64,000 bases of DNA from Candidatus Cloacimonadota bacterium (lineage in GTDB: Bacteria; Cloacimonadota; Cloacimonadia; Cloacimonadales; Cloacimonadaceae), in NCBI GenBank assembly GCA_012728875.1, contig JAAYEF010000018.1, positions 1 through 64,000 on the forward strand, given 5' to 3'. The notes beneath the pieces were generated by a model. That model had not been told where the DNA came from, searched no databases, and worked only from the letters and a program-made list of their open reading frames with translations. Positions 26,014 through 35,627 of this stretch are shown here, in pieces (positions within the stretch are counted from its first letter, which is position 1; every line of letters begins with the position of its first letter). A program made the translations under genes and the position numbers.

Positions 26014-27204
26014 ATGAATCCAAAACCTTTAGTACTGTTCTTGGCACTTGCTCTGATGGCGGGTGGATTGTTCGCAACGGACAGTCGCATGACCGCTTTG
26101 GGCTACCCATATGGCGTGATCCGGGACGATACCGACATTCACTTCTTTCCCGGCACGATATTTAAATACAACCGCGGCATCTACGGTGAGCTTTATTCCA
26201 ACGGCGACGATTGGAATTGGTCTCTGGGTGCCAATGTCCCCATGAAAACAAACGTGTTTGGACTCTATCTTCATCTTCCCAGCGAAATTGATATGGACGA
26301 ACATCTGAACTATAACAGCAATCTGGAGCTCTACCACAAGGTCCAAGCCTACTATGGCTTCGCAGAAAAATTCGCTCTGGGCCTCGCTTTCGGATTCGAC
26401 AGCGCCATAGAGGATTATGACTCAGGCAGCAGCAAGACCAGATTTGTGGAAAAACAGCAGGGACAGTTCGTGGAACTCAAATTTGGCATGAGCGATGAAA
26501 AGCTGGATTTGGGAGCCAAGGTTCTTTATCAAGGCGCCAAAATAAACGAAAAAATAGATAACACTTCCACTGACGTTGCCAGCTATTCCGGTTTTGGCGT
26601 CGATCTGGGCGGACGCTATTTCATCCAGGAAGACAGTATGCTGGATCTGGCAATCTTTGGCGATTTGGGCTATGAAGCTCTCACCGACGAATATGAGCCA
26701 ACGGGCGTCAAATCGACCCTGAAACTGGCGCACTCAGACATCAATGCAGCTGTGGGAATCGGCGCAAACTACAAACTTGCCCCCGGTCACAGCATCATCA
26801 TGACCTTCAAGCCGATTGGTGTGTATTCAGCCAATGTCAAGGACACCAACAATTTCAACAACAATGTATTTAAAAACACACAGACCTATTTGACCCTGCC
26901 GGAATACACTTTGGGTGTGGAATCACGCATCACAAAATGGCTCACCGGCAGAGTTGGCGCAAGGCAAAACTTCGGCATTTGGACTTGGAAAGACGAGGCG
27001 GAATTGGAATCCAACGTCGATTTGCACGATATTTGGAGCGAATATGAAGCCGACTTCGACATGAACCTCGGCCTTGCCATCAAATTGGACAAATTCACCA
27101 TCGATACCGTTTTCAGCAAAAACTTCCTGCATGATGGCCCCGCCGTCATCGGCGGAAGCACCAAGGGCTTAAACAGCCAGGTTTCGCTGAAGTTCGAATA
27201 CTAA
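26014..27204 (+). CDS. Outer-membrane beta-barrel protein
   Basis: The 396-residue protein has a signal peptide (1-22, ending LFATD) and many short alternating beta strands (YNRGIYGELYSNGDDWNWSLGANV, AYYGFAEKFALGLAFGF, YSGFGVDLGGRYFI). It ends SLKFEY, with an aromatic last residue as outer-membrane barrels have. I see no named family. A strong ribosome binding site and a near-consensus promoter suggest high expression. It is a single-gene unit between two terminators. Confidence 0.75.
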   Translation: MNPKPLVLFLALALMAGGLFATDSRMTALGYPYGVIRDDTDIHFFPGTIFKYNRGIYGELYSNGDDWNWSLGANVPMKTNVFGLYLHLPSEIDMDEHLNYNSNLELYHKVQAYYGFAEKFALGLAFGFDSAIEDYDSGSSKTRFVEKQQGQFVELKFGMSDEKLDLGAKVLYQGAKINEKIDNTSTDVASYSGFGVDLGGRYFIQEDSMLDLAIFGDLGYEALTDEYEPTGVKSTLKLAHSDINAAVGIGANYKLAPGHSIIMTFKPIGVYSANVKDTNNFNNNVFKNTQTYLTLPEYTLGVESRITKWLTGRVGARQNFGIWTWKDEAELESNVDLHDIWSEYEADFDMNLGLAIKLDKFTIDTVFSKNFLHDGPAVIGGSTKGLNSQVSLKFEY

Positions 27205-27270
27205 CCCAAAGTAGCACTGTGCGTTAGCTGGCAATGAGCGCGGTGTTTAAATATTGAAAATTGCCTACAA

Positions 27271-27315
27271 AGACCGTTTCCGGCGGAATACGATACCTTC
27301 GGAAACGGTCTTTTC
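27271..27315 (+). terminator. Intrinsic terminator after the barrel gene
   Basis: AGACCGTTTCCG (27271-27282) pairs with CGGAAACGGTCT (27300-27311), a perfect 12-bp stem with a 17-base loop, followed by TTTC. Confidence 0.82.
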
Positions 27316-27620
27316 TTGTAGGGTGGAACGTATGCAGATAAACCTCTTTTGAAGCCAAGCATCGTATCTTGAAATGTATTGTAAGATATGGGATTGTGTT
27401 CTGTACTGAAACTCTCGAAATAAAACTTGACATAAAATAAAGATATGAAAACACTGTAACCAGTTTTTTAGCCATATATGTATTGTGAGTAACGAAGAAT
27501 GACGAGCCCCATCAGGGAACCTAAAACAACGAGTTAGAGTTTTCACCTTAATTGGTTAGACCGAACTATGGACGACTGCAACATATTATCATTTATAATA
27601 CAGATCTTTTGGAGGAAGAC
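27316..27620. other. AT-rich spacer, no supported gene
   Basis: About 300 AT-rich bases with no ORF that has a ribosome binding site. TTGACA at about 27427 may be a -35 box for the downstream orphan gene; no clear -10 accompanies it. GGAGG at 27611-27615 marks the start of that gene. Confidence 0.45.
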
Positions 27621-28097
27621 ATGAACAATTACACAAAACTCAATTTGTTAATGCGTATGATGAACGAAATGAACAGACCAAACGCTGCGACCCAACAAAA
27701 CACAGAACCCCAACAAAACATGGTGCCACAGAAAGCATTGACACCTGAGCAAGAAGATTCTAGAGCACATGCAATAATTGTCAGTGAATTCGAGACACCC
27801 AATGCGTCTGTTCAATACGTTGCTTACAAACATACAGGCAAAATCTTCGTATATGAATATGGAGGTTACAGAATAATTCAGATTGATACTAATCTTCACG
27901 AACCCTTCCCACCTTCATCATTGGAGGGATTGCTTGTCTGGTTAAAATGTGGACCCGTGTGCTACAAGCCAGAGGTGCGAGAATGTTATGAAATCTTAGT
28001 CTGGCAAGAATTAGAAGAGGACCATAATGAAGACTATGATGAAAACTATGATGAAGACGAGGACTGGAATTACAATGAAGAAGAAAATGAAAATTAA
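27621..28097 (+). CDS. Hypothetical protein with acidic C-terminal tail
   Basis: The start is set at ATG 27621, 5 bases after GGAGG; the track's longer ORF starts upstream of this site. The 158-residue protein has a Met/Asn/Gln-rich N-terminus (about 1-45), a middle segment with alternating beta-prone residues (ASVQYVAYKHTGKIFVYEYGGYRIIQI), and an extremely acidic tail (DHNEDYDENYDEDEDW...). No signal peptide is seen. I recognise no family. Its base composition is clearly more AT-rich than its neighbours, suggesting recent acquisition or an orphan gene. Confidence 0.65.
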   Translation: MNNYTKLNLLMRMMNEMNRPNAATQQNTEPQQNMVPQKALTPEQEDSRAHAIIVSEFETPNASVQYVAYKHTGKIFVYEYGGYRIIQIDTNLHEPFPPSSLEGLLVWLKCGPVCYKPEVRECYEILVWQELEEDHNEDYDENYDEDEDWNYNEEENEN

Positions 28098-28253
28098 AAT
28101 ATTAGAATAAGGTTTAATACAAAAACAATAAGTCCATTCCAAGGGTTCTGAGGTTTTTGTAATCGAAATGAGCCGTCGCTAAAATCCTCTTGACAGGAAA
28201 GCGCTTTAAGCTCAGTATATACATAAAAGCATTTATGCAAATAAGGATGAAAG

Positions 28254-29270
28254 ATGAAGAAGACAATCCTATTTTTGGTATTGATTTCACTGGCATTGAC
28301 GGCTTTTGCCCAAGCTGCTCCCCGTGGATTTTCACAGCCGGGTGCCCCTTACGTGAAGCGGCACGAAGCCTTGGACAAATATCCCCTGAAAAACGGCGGT
28401 TTGGACCAACTTGATTGGAAGGATTTCGAGCTCAAGGGTCAGGTGCGCAAGATGTATGTTCAAAGCGGCGATCTGCTGTGGGAACCCGCCATGTTGTTCG
28501 ACCACGTGATTGTCCGTTTCGACAGCCTGGGAAAAATGCACAGCAGCATCACCTATGGGCACGACCCCATCCCAAACGGTTTTCGCTACCACTATCGCGA
28601 AGACGGACAGCTTGAGCGGGTACAAAGATATGCCTGGCATGATGGCATGGAAAACGGAACTGACGATCTGGACGACATTTATCCCATTCAAGGTGACGCC
28701 GCTCTCTATCATTATGACGATGAGGGCTACCTGACTCGGATCGAGTTTTTCGACTCCGACGGCAATATCGAACTCCAGCATCTATATACATACACTGCAG
28801 ACGGTTACAATATCGAAATTCAGTACACCACGGAAACCAGACGCCTTCGCAACCAGCGTTTTTACTATAACCGCCAGGGCAAACCGTCAGGTATCCAAAA
28901 GAAGGGTATGGATGGAAAATTCAACCAGACAGCGTCTTACAGCTATGACAGCAAATCAAACACGGTCACTATCCTGCAGGACTATCTGAACGGCCAACCC
29001 ACCCAAAAAACCTTGGAAAGCTACGATGCAGCCGGGCTGCTTAAGGAAAAAAAGGTGACCGATCCGCAGGGCAACCTGATGCGCAAATACAGCCATAGCT
29101 ACAACGGTTCAGGCTGGCTGACCAAAACCGTGTACGATTCTCCAAACGACAAAATGACAGACAATTACAGCTATGAGACCGATGAACACGGCAACATCAC
29201 GGAATATGTGGTCACCAACGGCAAAGGCGAGGAAAGCCTGCGACTGAAAATCCGCTACGAATACTTTTAA
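28254..29270 (+). CDS. Secreted protein with YD/RHS-like repeats
   Basis: The 338-residue protein has a signal peptide (1-19, ending AFAQA). From about residue 100 it shows strings of YD-like repeats: YHYREDGQLERVQRY, YHYDDEGYLTRIEFFDSDGN, YSYDSKSNTVTI, SYDAAGLLKEKKVTDPQGN and YETDEHGN. Such repeats form open beta structures in wall-associated and RHS proteins, but this one is too short to be an RHS toxin shell and has no toxin domain. Its function is unknown; export to the periplasm or surface is inferred. TTGACA lies upstream at about 28189. Confidence 0.75.
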   Translation: MKKTILFLVLISLALTAFAQAAPRGFSQPGAPYVKRHEALDKYPLKNGGLDQLDWKDFELKGQVRKMYVQSGDLLWEPAMLFDHVIVRFDSLGKMHSSITYGHDPIPNGFRYHYREDGQLERVQRYAWHDGMENGTDDLDDIYPIQGDAALYHYDDEGYLTRIEFFDSDGNIELQHLYTYTADGYNIEIQYTTETRRLRNQRFYYNRQGKPSGIQKKGMDGKFNQTASYSYDSKSNTVTILQDYLNGQPTQKTLESYDAAGLLKEKKVTDPQGNLMRKYSHSYNGSGWLTKTVYDSPNDKMTDNYSYETDEHGNITEYVVTNGKGEESLRLKIRYEYF

Positions 29271-29316
29271 TCAGGCTTCGCCCTTGAGCCCAACAGGGTA
29301 ACAACATGGATCCTTC

Positions 29317-29394
29317 TCATAAGCCTCCCAAGTTTTTATTGGGTTGCCTTTGGGTTGTCTTGCGGTGGCTCATTGGCTCGGGCCAAGGAGGAAG
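29317..29394 (+). repeat. Dispersed repeat, copy 3 (hairpin plus core)
   Basis: A small hairpin CCCAAGTTTTTATTGGG is followed by the core GGCTCGGGCCAAGGAGGAAG (29375-29394). The core is identical to the reverse complement of 16006-16025 and similar to 5741-5768. The hairpin with T-rich loop resembles the one at 5684-5722. It lies in the 170-base spacer between two convergent genes. Confidence 0.7.
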
Positions 29395-29442
29395 GCAGGA
29401 TGAGGCTTCTTGGGGCATTCTCCACGGTGGCTGAAAGAAGAA

Positions 29443-31995
29443 TCAATCCGGCAGTTTATCCCAAAGTCCTTCATAGCTGCCAATCCATTTTCCATCTTCC
29501 CACCGAACCAGGGTGATGGTGCGGACGCGATTACGCTGGTCTTCTTTCACCCATTCTTTCCAAGTGGGGCTAACAACATAATTCGCAATCGATTGCGCTG
29601 CCGGCTCGTGTCCCACCCAGAGGAATTTTCTGCCCAGGGAGCGCAGTTTTTCTGCCAGGCGCACGCTGTTTTCCTGGTCGTGATTTCCAATCAGAAAAAT
29701 GCTGTAACCTTCGATATCCAAGTCATCCAAAAGCTCAGGAAGTTCATAGTAAACACCATCGCTCCAGCCACGGGGATATTCACGCAATACAATTTCCACC
29801 TGCAGACTATCCGCCTCGGAAAGATCCACCCGCCTCATCTGGAAAGCGGTTTGACTGTCTGAAACCCGGTATCCTGCCTGGAGATAATACTCGCCCTTGG
29901 GAGCGCGGAAAGTGTAAACTCCGTTTCCTTCATCCTGCATTGGATCACCTTCCGGCCAATAGAAAGCTCCGTCCTGAAAGACGATCAATTCCAGATTCAT
30001 GAGGTAGGAAAGGCTCAGCGGCGCACCGTCCTCGTCTGAAGTGAGAACCCGCAGTGTGCAAAACGCCTGTTTGTCTTCCGGATCCACTTCCGGAGCGCAT
30101 TTCATCAGATCATAATATCCATAATAATCGTCGTCAAAACGCACATTAAGCAGATTTGGGCGTCTGGAAAAACCAGCCGGTATGGCATTCGCTCGTGCCA
30201 GGTTTGTGGCCATCATTCTATACTGCACGGGGCTCAGATATTTTTGCCGCACGGCGATATCCAGGGGCAGGAGTCCGTCCAAGGCTTTGGCGGCATTGAT
30301 CTTATAGTTCTTTTTCATCCAGCGGGCTGCCTTGTCCAGACGCTGAATGACAGTTTTACCTTTTTGATAAAACGCTGGTGGATAGATGCTTGGCTTGCCG
30401 TTTTGGAAATTGTTTACCTGGGGCAGTTCTTCATAAAAAACGCTGGGGTTGATGATGGTGAGCATATCTGAGTAATAATAATCCCAAAATTCTTCCTCAT
30501 CCTCATCATTGTATTTAAACCATTCAAAATAAAGGGCTTCAATCTGATCCGCATTTGCCTGCCAGAGGAATTTGGAGTCAAATTTCTCATCGTTTACCAC
30601 GTCGCTGAGAAAGTTTTCATCCGCGTTGGGGTGGCGACGCAGAAATTCCTGCGCCTGAGAGTGGTTTCCACGCGCGGCGATGATGAATCTTTCCTGTTTG
30701 GGAGCGGCGCCAAAGCCGAAACGGTCTGCATAGGAACGGTCAATCGCAGCCCAATAGTCCTTTTGCACTTTCACGCCCTCATCCCAGGAGGCTGGCGCCT
30801 GTTTCCATTCAAAGGGATTGGATGGATAAAAGAGCATGTCGTTGCGGTCTGCCAGCGGTTTTTCGCTGAGGCTGAGCTGACAATAAAGATCCTCATCTTC
30901 CGAGGAGGGAACCAGTTCCAGCGCGCTTTTCCCATCTTTGAAAGCGGAAAGATAGAACGCGCCCCGTCCCACGCTGAGCGTGTATTTGCCAGCGGAATCG
31001 GTCTTTACATAGATTAGCGGGCGCAGGGTGCCCCAGTTGTAAACCAAAATTCCCACGGAGGTATCCGCCAGCGGATTTCCTTCTGCATTAAGGGTTTGGA
31101 TCTTCAGGTTGCGTGTGCGCTCACCGGCATAGTTGCGGATGGAATTGATGGTGCAATCATAGCGCCCGGAGCGCAAAACTTCGTCGTTTTCAGCAGGCAG
31201 GGAACCGTTTGCCAGGATGAGAACGGTTTTGTCTATCATGCCGCTAAACCAGGTCTGATCGGGATGATAGGCGGCATCCATGTCTCCCGTGTAGTGCCAG
31301 GCGCCGTCCAGCCAAACTTCAGCCCAGGCGTGATTGTTGTCCTGATGCGGCCACCAGGGTGTGCTGGCAGGTCGCGCTGGCAGTCCAACGGTGCGGGCGG
31401 CTGCCACAAAGAGGATTTGCATTTCCTCGCAACGGCCATATTGGCTTTTGAACACAATATCCATCGGGCTTTGGTCGCGTCCGGAGGTGGGCTGAAACTG
31501 CAGGCGTCCCACGCACCATTGGCAAAGCTTGCGATAGATTTCCATCTCGTCTTCGCTGCCATCCAAAATTTCCTGCAGTCCGTCTTTCAGCAGTGCATCC
31601 CGGTAGGGCTCAATTCTTTCTTCGGTCACGGTTTGATGAGCCACATAGGAAAGGTAAAATTCGGGCTCCAGGCTGGTGCCGTGGGTATTCAGAAGTGTAC
31701 GGACCTGAAGGTAGTTGCTCATCACGTCGTCCGGATTGGCAATCTGGAGAGCGCCATCGCTTTCATAGGCAAGCAGATACGCCATCAAAACATCATTATT
31801 ATTCTTGAGCATGCGGCGGTATTGGCTTTGGTGACTCCTATCAAGCTTTTTAAGATTGTTCAAAGCCAAGCTGTGCAGTTCTTTATAAAGTTTGGGATTG
31901 CCCTTGGCGGTGAAAGCCGGAGGGAGCGCGTTCAACAAAGTGAGAGCGCAGAAAAGGAGCAGAAAAATCAGGGTGCGTTTTGTGAATTTTGGCAT
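29443..31995 (-). CDS. Secreted transglutaminase-like protein
   Basis: The start MPKFTKRTLI at 31995 is preferred because GGAG lies 6 bases upstream; the track's ATG at 32007 lacks such a site. The 850-residue protein has a signal peptide (about 1-24) and a transglutaminase-like domain with Cys189 (YGRCEEMQILF), His222 (NNHAWAEVW) and Asp238 (GDMDAA). Carboxypeptidase-regulatory-like beta domains follow (GNPLADTSVGILVYNWG...TDSAGKYTLSVG), then a long C-terminal region of unknown fold. Such proteins may act as peptidases or crosslinkers in the envelope. It follows the second C25 gene by 19 bases on the same strand. Confidence 0.88.
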   Translation of the reverse strand: MPKFTKRTLIFLLLFCALTLLNALPPAFTAKGNPKLYKELHSLALNNLKKLDRSHQSQYRRMLKNNNDVLMAYLLAYESDGALQIANPDDVMSNYLQVRTLLNTHGTSLEPEFYLSYVAHQTVTEERIEPYRDALLKDGLQEILDGSEDEMEIYRKLCQWCVGRLQFQPTSGRDQSPMDIVFKSQYGRCEEMQILFVAAARTVGLPARPASTPWWPHQDNNHAWAEVWLDGAWHYTGDMDAAYHPDQTWFSGMIDKTVLILANGSLPAENDEVLRSGRYDCTINSIRNYAGERTRNLKIQTLNAEGNPLADTSVGILVYNWGTLRPLIYVKTDSAGKYTLSVGRGAFYLSAFKDGKSALELVPSSEDEDLYCQLSLSEKPLADRNDMLFYPSNPFEWKQAPASWDEGVKVQKDYWAAIDRSYADRFGFGAAPKQERFIIAARGNHSQAQEFLRRHPNADENFLSDVVNDEKFDSKFLWQANADQIEALYFEWFKYNDEDEEEFWDYYYSDMLTIINPSVFYEELPQVNNFQNGKPSIYPPAFYQKGKTVIQRLDKAARWMKKNYKINAAKALDGLLPLDIAVRQKYLSPVQYRMMATNLARANAIPAGFSRRPNLLNVRFDDDYYGYYDLMKCAPEVDPEDKQAFCTLRVLTSDEDGAPLSLSYLMNLELIVFQDGAFYWPEGDPMQDEGNGVYTFRAPKGEYYLQAGYRVSDSQTAFQMRRVDLSEADSLQVEIVLREYPRGWSDGVYYELPELLDDLDIEGYSIFLIGNHDQENSVRLAEKLRSLGRKFLWVGHEPAAQSIANYVVSPTWKEWVKEDQRNRVRTITLVRWEDGKWIGSYEGLWDKLPD

Positions 31996-32014
31996 GCCAA
32001 TCTCCATGGTTTTG

Positions 32015-34762
32015 TTAATTTGCCAGTTTCAGCATTTTGCCTTGAAGGCGGTTTTCGGCGGCGATGAGACGCCAGAAATAGATGCCGGGGGCGGTGGGAT
32101 TATGGTTTTGATCACGACCATCCCAAAAGAATTGCCGGTTCCCGGCGGGAAGTGAGCTTTGAACAAGTGTTCTCACTTTTTGCCCGCGCAGGTTGTAGAT
32201 ATCCAGCGTCACATCCGCGGCTTTGGGAAGCTCAATATTGACGTAAATCCCTGTGGTAAAGGGGTTAGGGAAGCTGTTGGCCTGCAGTTCTGCCTGGGGA
32301 GTTTGCATATCTTCCACAGCCGATGGCAAGAACGAAATGAGACCGAATTTATCCAAAATGATGGCGAGCATGATGTAAAGCTCGCGATGGGGAGCGCCGC
32401 CTTGAACTTTGGACAGTTCAAAGCTGGAAGCGATTGTGGTGTAGGTGTTTGTCCGATTCAAAATTCCCACTGTCTGGCTGGGGTTTTCACCGGTGAAAAG
32501 AGTTTGGGCATCAGGCGTAGCGGCTTGCAGGAGTTGAACTTGAGTGTTTGCGGCATCGTAGCCCCAGGTGTAAACATGGCCGGCTTGGACGGTTTGAACC
32601 TCGTGAAGAACAATGCTTTGCCCTGCCGGAGCGGAGGTGCCGAATTTCTGCCATAAGGGATTGGCATTTTCCCAAGGTAAGTCGCCTTCCATATAGACGT
32701 TACCTCCCGCATCCAGATATGAAAGCAACAGATTATAATCCAACGAACCCGGACTGGGAACGTAGGTTGCCGAGCCTGTGCCAAAGAGGCAGAACACGGC
32801 GTCGAATTGGTTGATGTAGTCGTAGTCCGGAATGAGTTTATCGGTGTGGATCACATTGAATCTGGTGCTGATGAAGCAATCCACCAGTTCCAGGCTGTTG
32901 GATGGATTGGGTTCATAAATCAGGATTTGCCCAAAGGGAGTTCCCGCACCGGTATGACCGATGGCGGGGTCACCGTAAAGCATATATGTATAAACATTTT
33001 GCAGCTCCGGCCAGATCACGCCGCCATCGTCCAGAGGATCGCCAAAAAGATAGTATTGTGTGTGGATGAGCCCTGCCAGAGCATGCGCCGCACCCAGGGA
33101 AAGCTGATTGCGGGCGAGGTTTTCCAGCCAATGGTAGTTGTAGGAACTCAATCCGCCCCAGCCGGGATTGCTCCAGCCCATTTTGTACCAGCCGGTGCGG
33201 GTGGCACCGATGGAGGCAACTGTCTTTTTCAGCAGGGCATATTCCGCCAGGCAGGGTTGGGAGCCGTCGATTCTGCCATTGTAGCAGGAAGCGGCAAAAA
33301 GGATGCTGCCATCGCCGTTTGCCAGGTTGTCAAAGCTTTGGCGGTCAACCATGGAACGCCACTGCATTTCCCAGGGATCGGGCTGATTGTTTCCATTGTC
33401 ATCAGACATCCAGACCTTGCGGGATGAGGATTCCGCAGAGCCGTGTGCGCTCCAGTTCAAGATTCCGTAGCTTTGGATGCTGAGTTGATTGTACAGATCG
33501 TCATAATCCAGCGGCAGAGTGGAAGGATAAGATGGCAAAAATCCCGTTTGCTCATACATGGTGTCGCAGTCCCAATCGCTTAAGGCGGTTGCTTTTACAT
33601 ATTCCATGAAGGTGGCGCCGTCGGTTTGCAGATAAACCGGTTCGGGTTCGCCGCCATAATTCAAATATGCCGCGGGCAGCAGGGCTCTTTTTTTCCAGGG
33701 GGCGCTGCTTTGTTCGTATGCCACGGTGCGTTCTGCGATCTGGCTTACCTGGGCTGCATTGTTTGTGGAAATGCGTCCCACCAACACCTCCGGCGTGAAG
33801 TCGCAGAGGAAATCCTGCAAGCCCTCCCCGGGCGAATATTCTCCCAGGAGTCCGTCTCCATCGGTGTCGATTATACTGCTGAGGTCACCATAGAAAAAGT
33901 CGGAAGGGACGTTGTTTTGGGCGTCCGGTTCCGGGCTGAGATAGAGCACGGGCACGGTGTCGTGATCGCCCACCAAAAGCAGGTGGGAAAAGGGGCTGTT
34001 ATTATATTGTAAAATCAGGTGGTTGCGAAGCTTTTCGCCGGGAGTGGCGCCGGTGCCTCCAGCCAAGATGGCTGTGATATCCTGAAAGGCGGTGACAAAG
34101 CCCTGGCCTTGCCTGAAACTCTCCAGAGGCGCCAAAGCCTGATACAAAGCGGGTGTGGAGATGATGAGATAGTCGTAGTTACGCGTATTGGAGCTTTGGT
34201 AATATGAGTCCAAATCCTGAGGATTCACGAAAAAGTTTTGAGGATCGAAGTCCTTGCCCGACAGATGCTTCCAAACCGGAGGAATGGCTGGGTTTTCCTT
34301 ACTTTGCCCCTGGCTCCAATTCAATTCCAGATTCAGTTTTTGCCAAGCCTGCCAGTGGCTGCCATCATGCACGGCGGGGAGAACGCCAAAGCTGGCATAT
34401 CTCACATCGCCCCAATGCTTTATGCCATAAAAAACCACTTGGGGAGCATTGTGACGGCTGGGACTGCCGGTGAGCAGGCTCTCCTGATTGAAAAATGGAG
34501 AGTTCAGTTCGGGGGCAGGAGCCGCGATGGTTCGCAAATTGGAAAAATCGGCGCTGTGGGAGATGTTTTGGGCATCAGGAGGCAGAAGCACATTGATGGT
34601 GCGCAGCGGCAAACGCGGCGAACCGGGACTGGAAAGGCTTCCCCAGCCGAGTGAAAACTCGCCATTCAGAGGTGGCTCAAGTTCAAGCGAGATGGAAAGA
34701 TGCGCCGCCGAAACGATCAGCGGAAAAATTAGCAAAAGGAAAACGGATAATAGTTTATTCAT
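32015..34762 (-). CDS. Secreted gingipain-like (C25) cysteine peptidase with FlgD-like sorting tail
   Basis: The ATG at 34762 (MNKLLSVFLL) is preferred; the track starts at a TTG three codons earlier. The 915-residue protein has a signal peptide (about 1-19), a propeptide, and a C25 peptidase domain with catalytic His440 (NWSAHGSAESS) and Cys493 (LFAASCYNGR). A calcium-loop-like DTDGDG precedes the His. A beta-rich domain follows, and the C-terminus (about 830-915) is the FlgD-Ig-like module NLRGQKVRTL...FFWDGRDQNHNPTAPGIYFW. It overlaps the AlkD-like gene by 8 bases, and the transglutaminase-like gene follows, so the two secreted proteins are probably co-expressed. Confidence 0.92.
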   Translation of the reverse strand: MNKLLSVFLLLIFPLIVSAAHLSISLELEPPLNGEFSLGWGSLSSPGSPRLPLRTINVLLPPDAQNISHSADFSNLRTIAAPAPELNSPFFNQESLLTGSPSRHNAPQVVFYGIKHWGDVRYASFGVLPAVHDGSHWQAWQKLNLELNWSQGQSKENPAIPPVWKHLSGKDFDPQNFFVNPQDLDSYYQSSNTRNYDYLIISTPALYQALAPLESFRQGQGFVTAFQDITAILAGGTGATPGEKLRNHLILQYNNSPFSHLLLVGDHDTVPVLYLSPEPDAQNNVPSDFFYGDLSSIIDTDGDGLLGEYSPGEGLQDFLCDFTPEVLVGRISTNNAAQVSQIAERTVAYEQSSAPWKKRALLPAAYLNYGGEPEPVYLQTDGATFMEYVKATALSDWDCDTMYEQTGFLPSYPSTLPLDYDDLYNQLSIQSYGILNWSAHGSAESSSRKVWMSDDNGNNQPDPWEMQWRSMVDRQSFDNLANGDGSILFAASCYNGRIDGSQPCLAEYALLKKTVASIGATRTGWYKMGWSNPGWGGLSSYNYHWLENLARNQLSLGAAHALAGLIHTQYYLFGDPLDDGGVIWPELQNVYTYMLYGDPAIGHTGAGTPFGQILIYEPNPSNSLELVDCFISTRFNVIHTDKLIPDYDYINQFDAVFCLFGTGSATYVPSPGSLDYNLLLSYLDAGGNVYMEGDLPWENANPLWQKFGTSAPAGQSIVLHEVQTVQAGHVYTWGYDAANTQVQLLQAATPDAQTLFTGENPSQTVGILNRTNTYTTIASSFELSKVQGGAPHRELYIMLAIILDKFGLISFLPSAVEDMQTPQAELQANSFPNPFTTGIYVNIELPKAADVTLDIYNLRGQKVRTLVQSSLPAGNRQFFWDGRDQNHNPTAPGIYFWRLIAAENRLQGKMLKLAN

Positions 34763-35567
34763 CGATTTCAACCTTGGTGGGTCTGTCTTTTTTGTTGCGG
34801 TGAGCGGCGGGTTTGCCGGTTTTGCTGATGGCGCGGCGGAAGCGCTTTTTCTTATCTTTGTTCATCTTTTCGGTGGCATACTGAATGATGATGGGCGCGG
34901 CTTGATCCTTGTGGATAAAAAGGAAGTCCTCCACTTCGCGGGGATGGATCTTCCAAAGTTCGCGCAAAAACCAGCCCACGCCTTGATGAACCGGGCGGGT
35001 CTTGTCTTGCAAAAGCGGAGTGACATATTCCAGCAGGGTTTCCACTTCAACGCGGTTGCGGAGATAGAGCAAGGTGACTGCCGACACGCGCCGGGTCCAT
35101 TTGCTTGCGGAGAAGCGCCAGGGCTCAAAGTCTTGCAGGGTAACCAGTTCCAGTTCCAAAAGCACGGGTGTGAGCTTGGTGCCAATGATGTCGGCATGGG
35201 TCCAGGTTTGCACCACTTCGTCCAGGCTGCGTTTCAGGTGGGCAAAAACGCCACGTTCCAGGCGCGGACGATTCTTTTTCAGCATCATCAGGCCCAGACT
35301 GCCAAATTCATATTTCCCCGTGGCCAGAAAATGGTATGCCAATTCAGCCATTTCGGGCATGCTGGGCTGAAAGCGCTGGAAAACTTCGTCCCGCAGATGG
35401 CGTAACTGATTGTCGTCCAAGCCGAAAGCATCGTAGCCTTCCGTGAAAAAGCGGGATTGTTTCGCCACGTAGTTGGGGTTTTCGTTAGCAAAGAAATGGT
35501 CTTCACAAAAGCTGAAAATTTCTTGCTGACGGGGTGTAAGTTCTGTTTTTGCCGTCAGTAACGTCAT
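34755..35567 (-). CDS. AlkD-like DNA alkylation repair protein (HEAT-like repeats)
   Basis: The start at 35567 (MTLLTAKTEL) follows AGAGG by 7 bases; the track starts six codons earlier. The 270-residue protein is helical throughout and contains SKWTRRVSAVTLLYL and HQGVGWFLRELWKIHPREVEDFL, typical of the DNA_alkylation (AlkD) family, whose members excise N3- and N7-alkyl purines using HEAT-like repeats. The last 40 residues are a Lys/Arg-rich tail. Active-site identity cannot be confirmed by eye. It overlaps the C25 gene downstream and lies 60 bases after trmJ. Confidence 0.8.
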   Translation of the reverse strand: MTLLTAKTELTPRQQEIFSFCEDHFFANENPNYVAKQSRFFTEGYDAFGLDDNQLRHLRDEVFQRFQPSMPEMAELAYHFLATGKYEFGSLGLMMLKKNRPRLERGVFAHLKRSLDEVVQTWTHADIIGTKLTPVLLELELVTLQDFEPWRFSASKWTRRVSAVTLLYLRNRVEVETLLEYVTPLLQDKTRPVHQGVGWFLRELWKIHPREVEDFLFIHKDQAAPIIIQYATEKMNKDKKKRFRRAISKTGKPAAHRNKKDRPTKVEIDE

Positions 35568-35627
35568 GTTTATACCTCTATCCAAAATCTTTGGAACGCA
35601 TCCCGGAGTAGCGCTTTTACAAATGCC

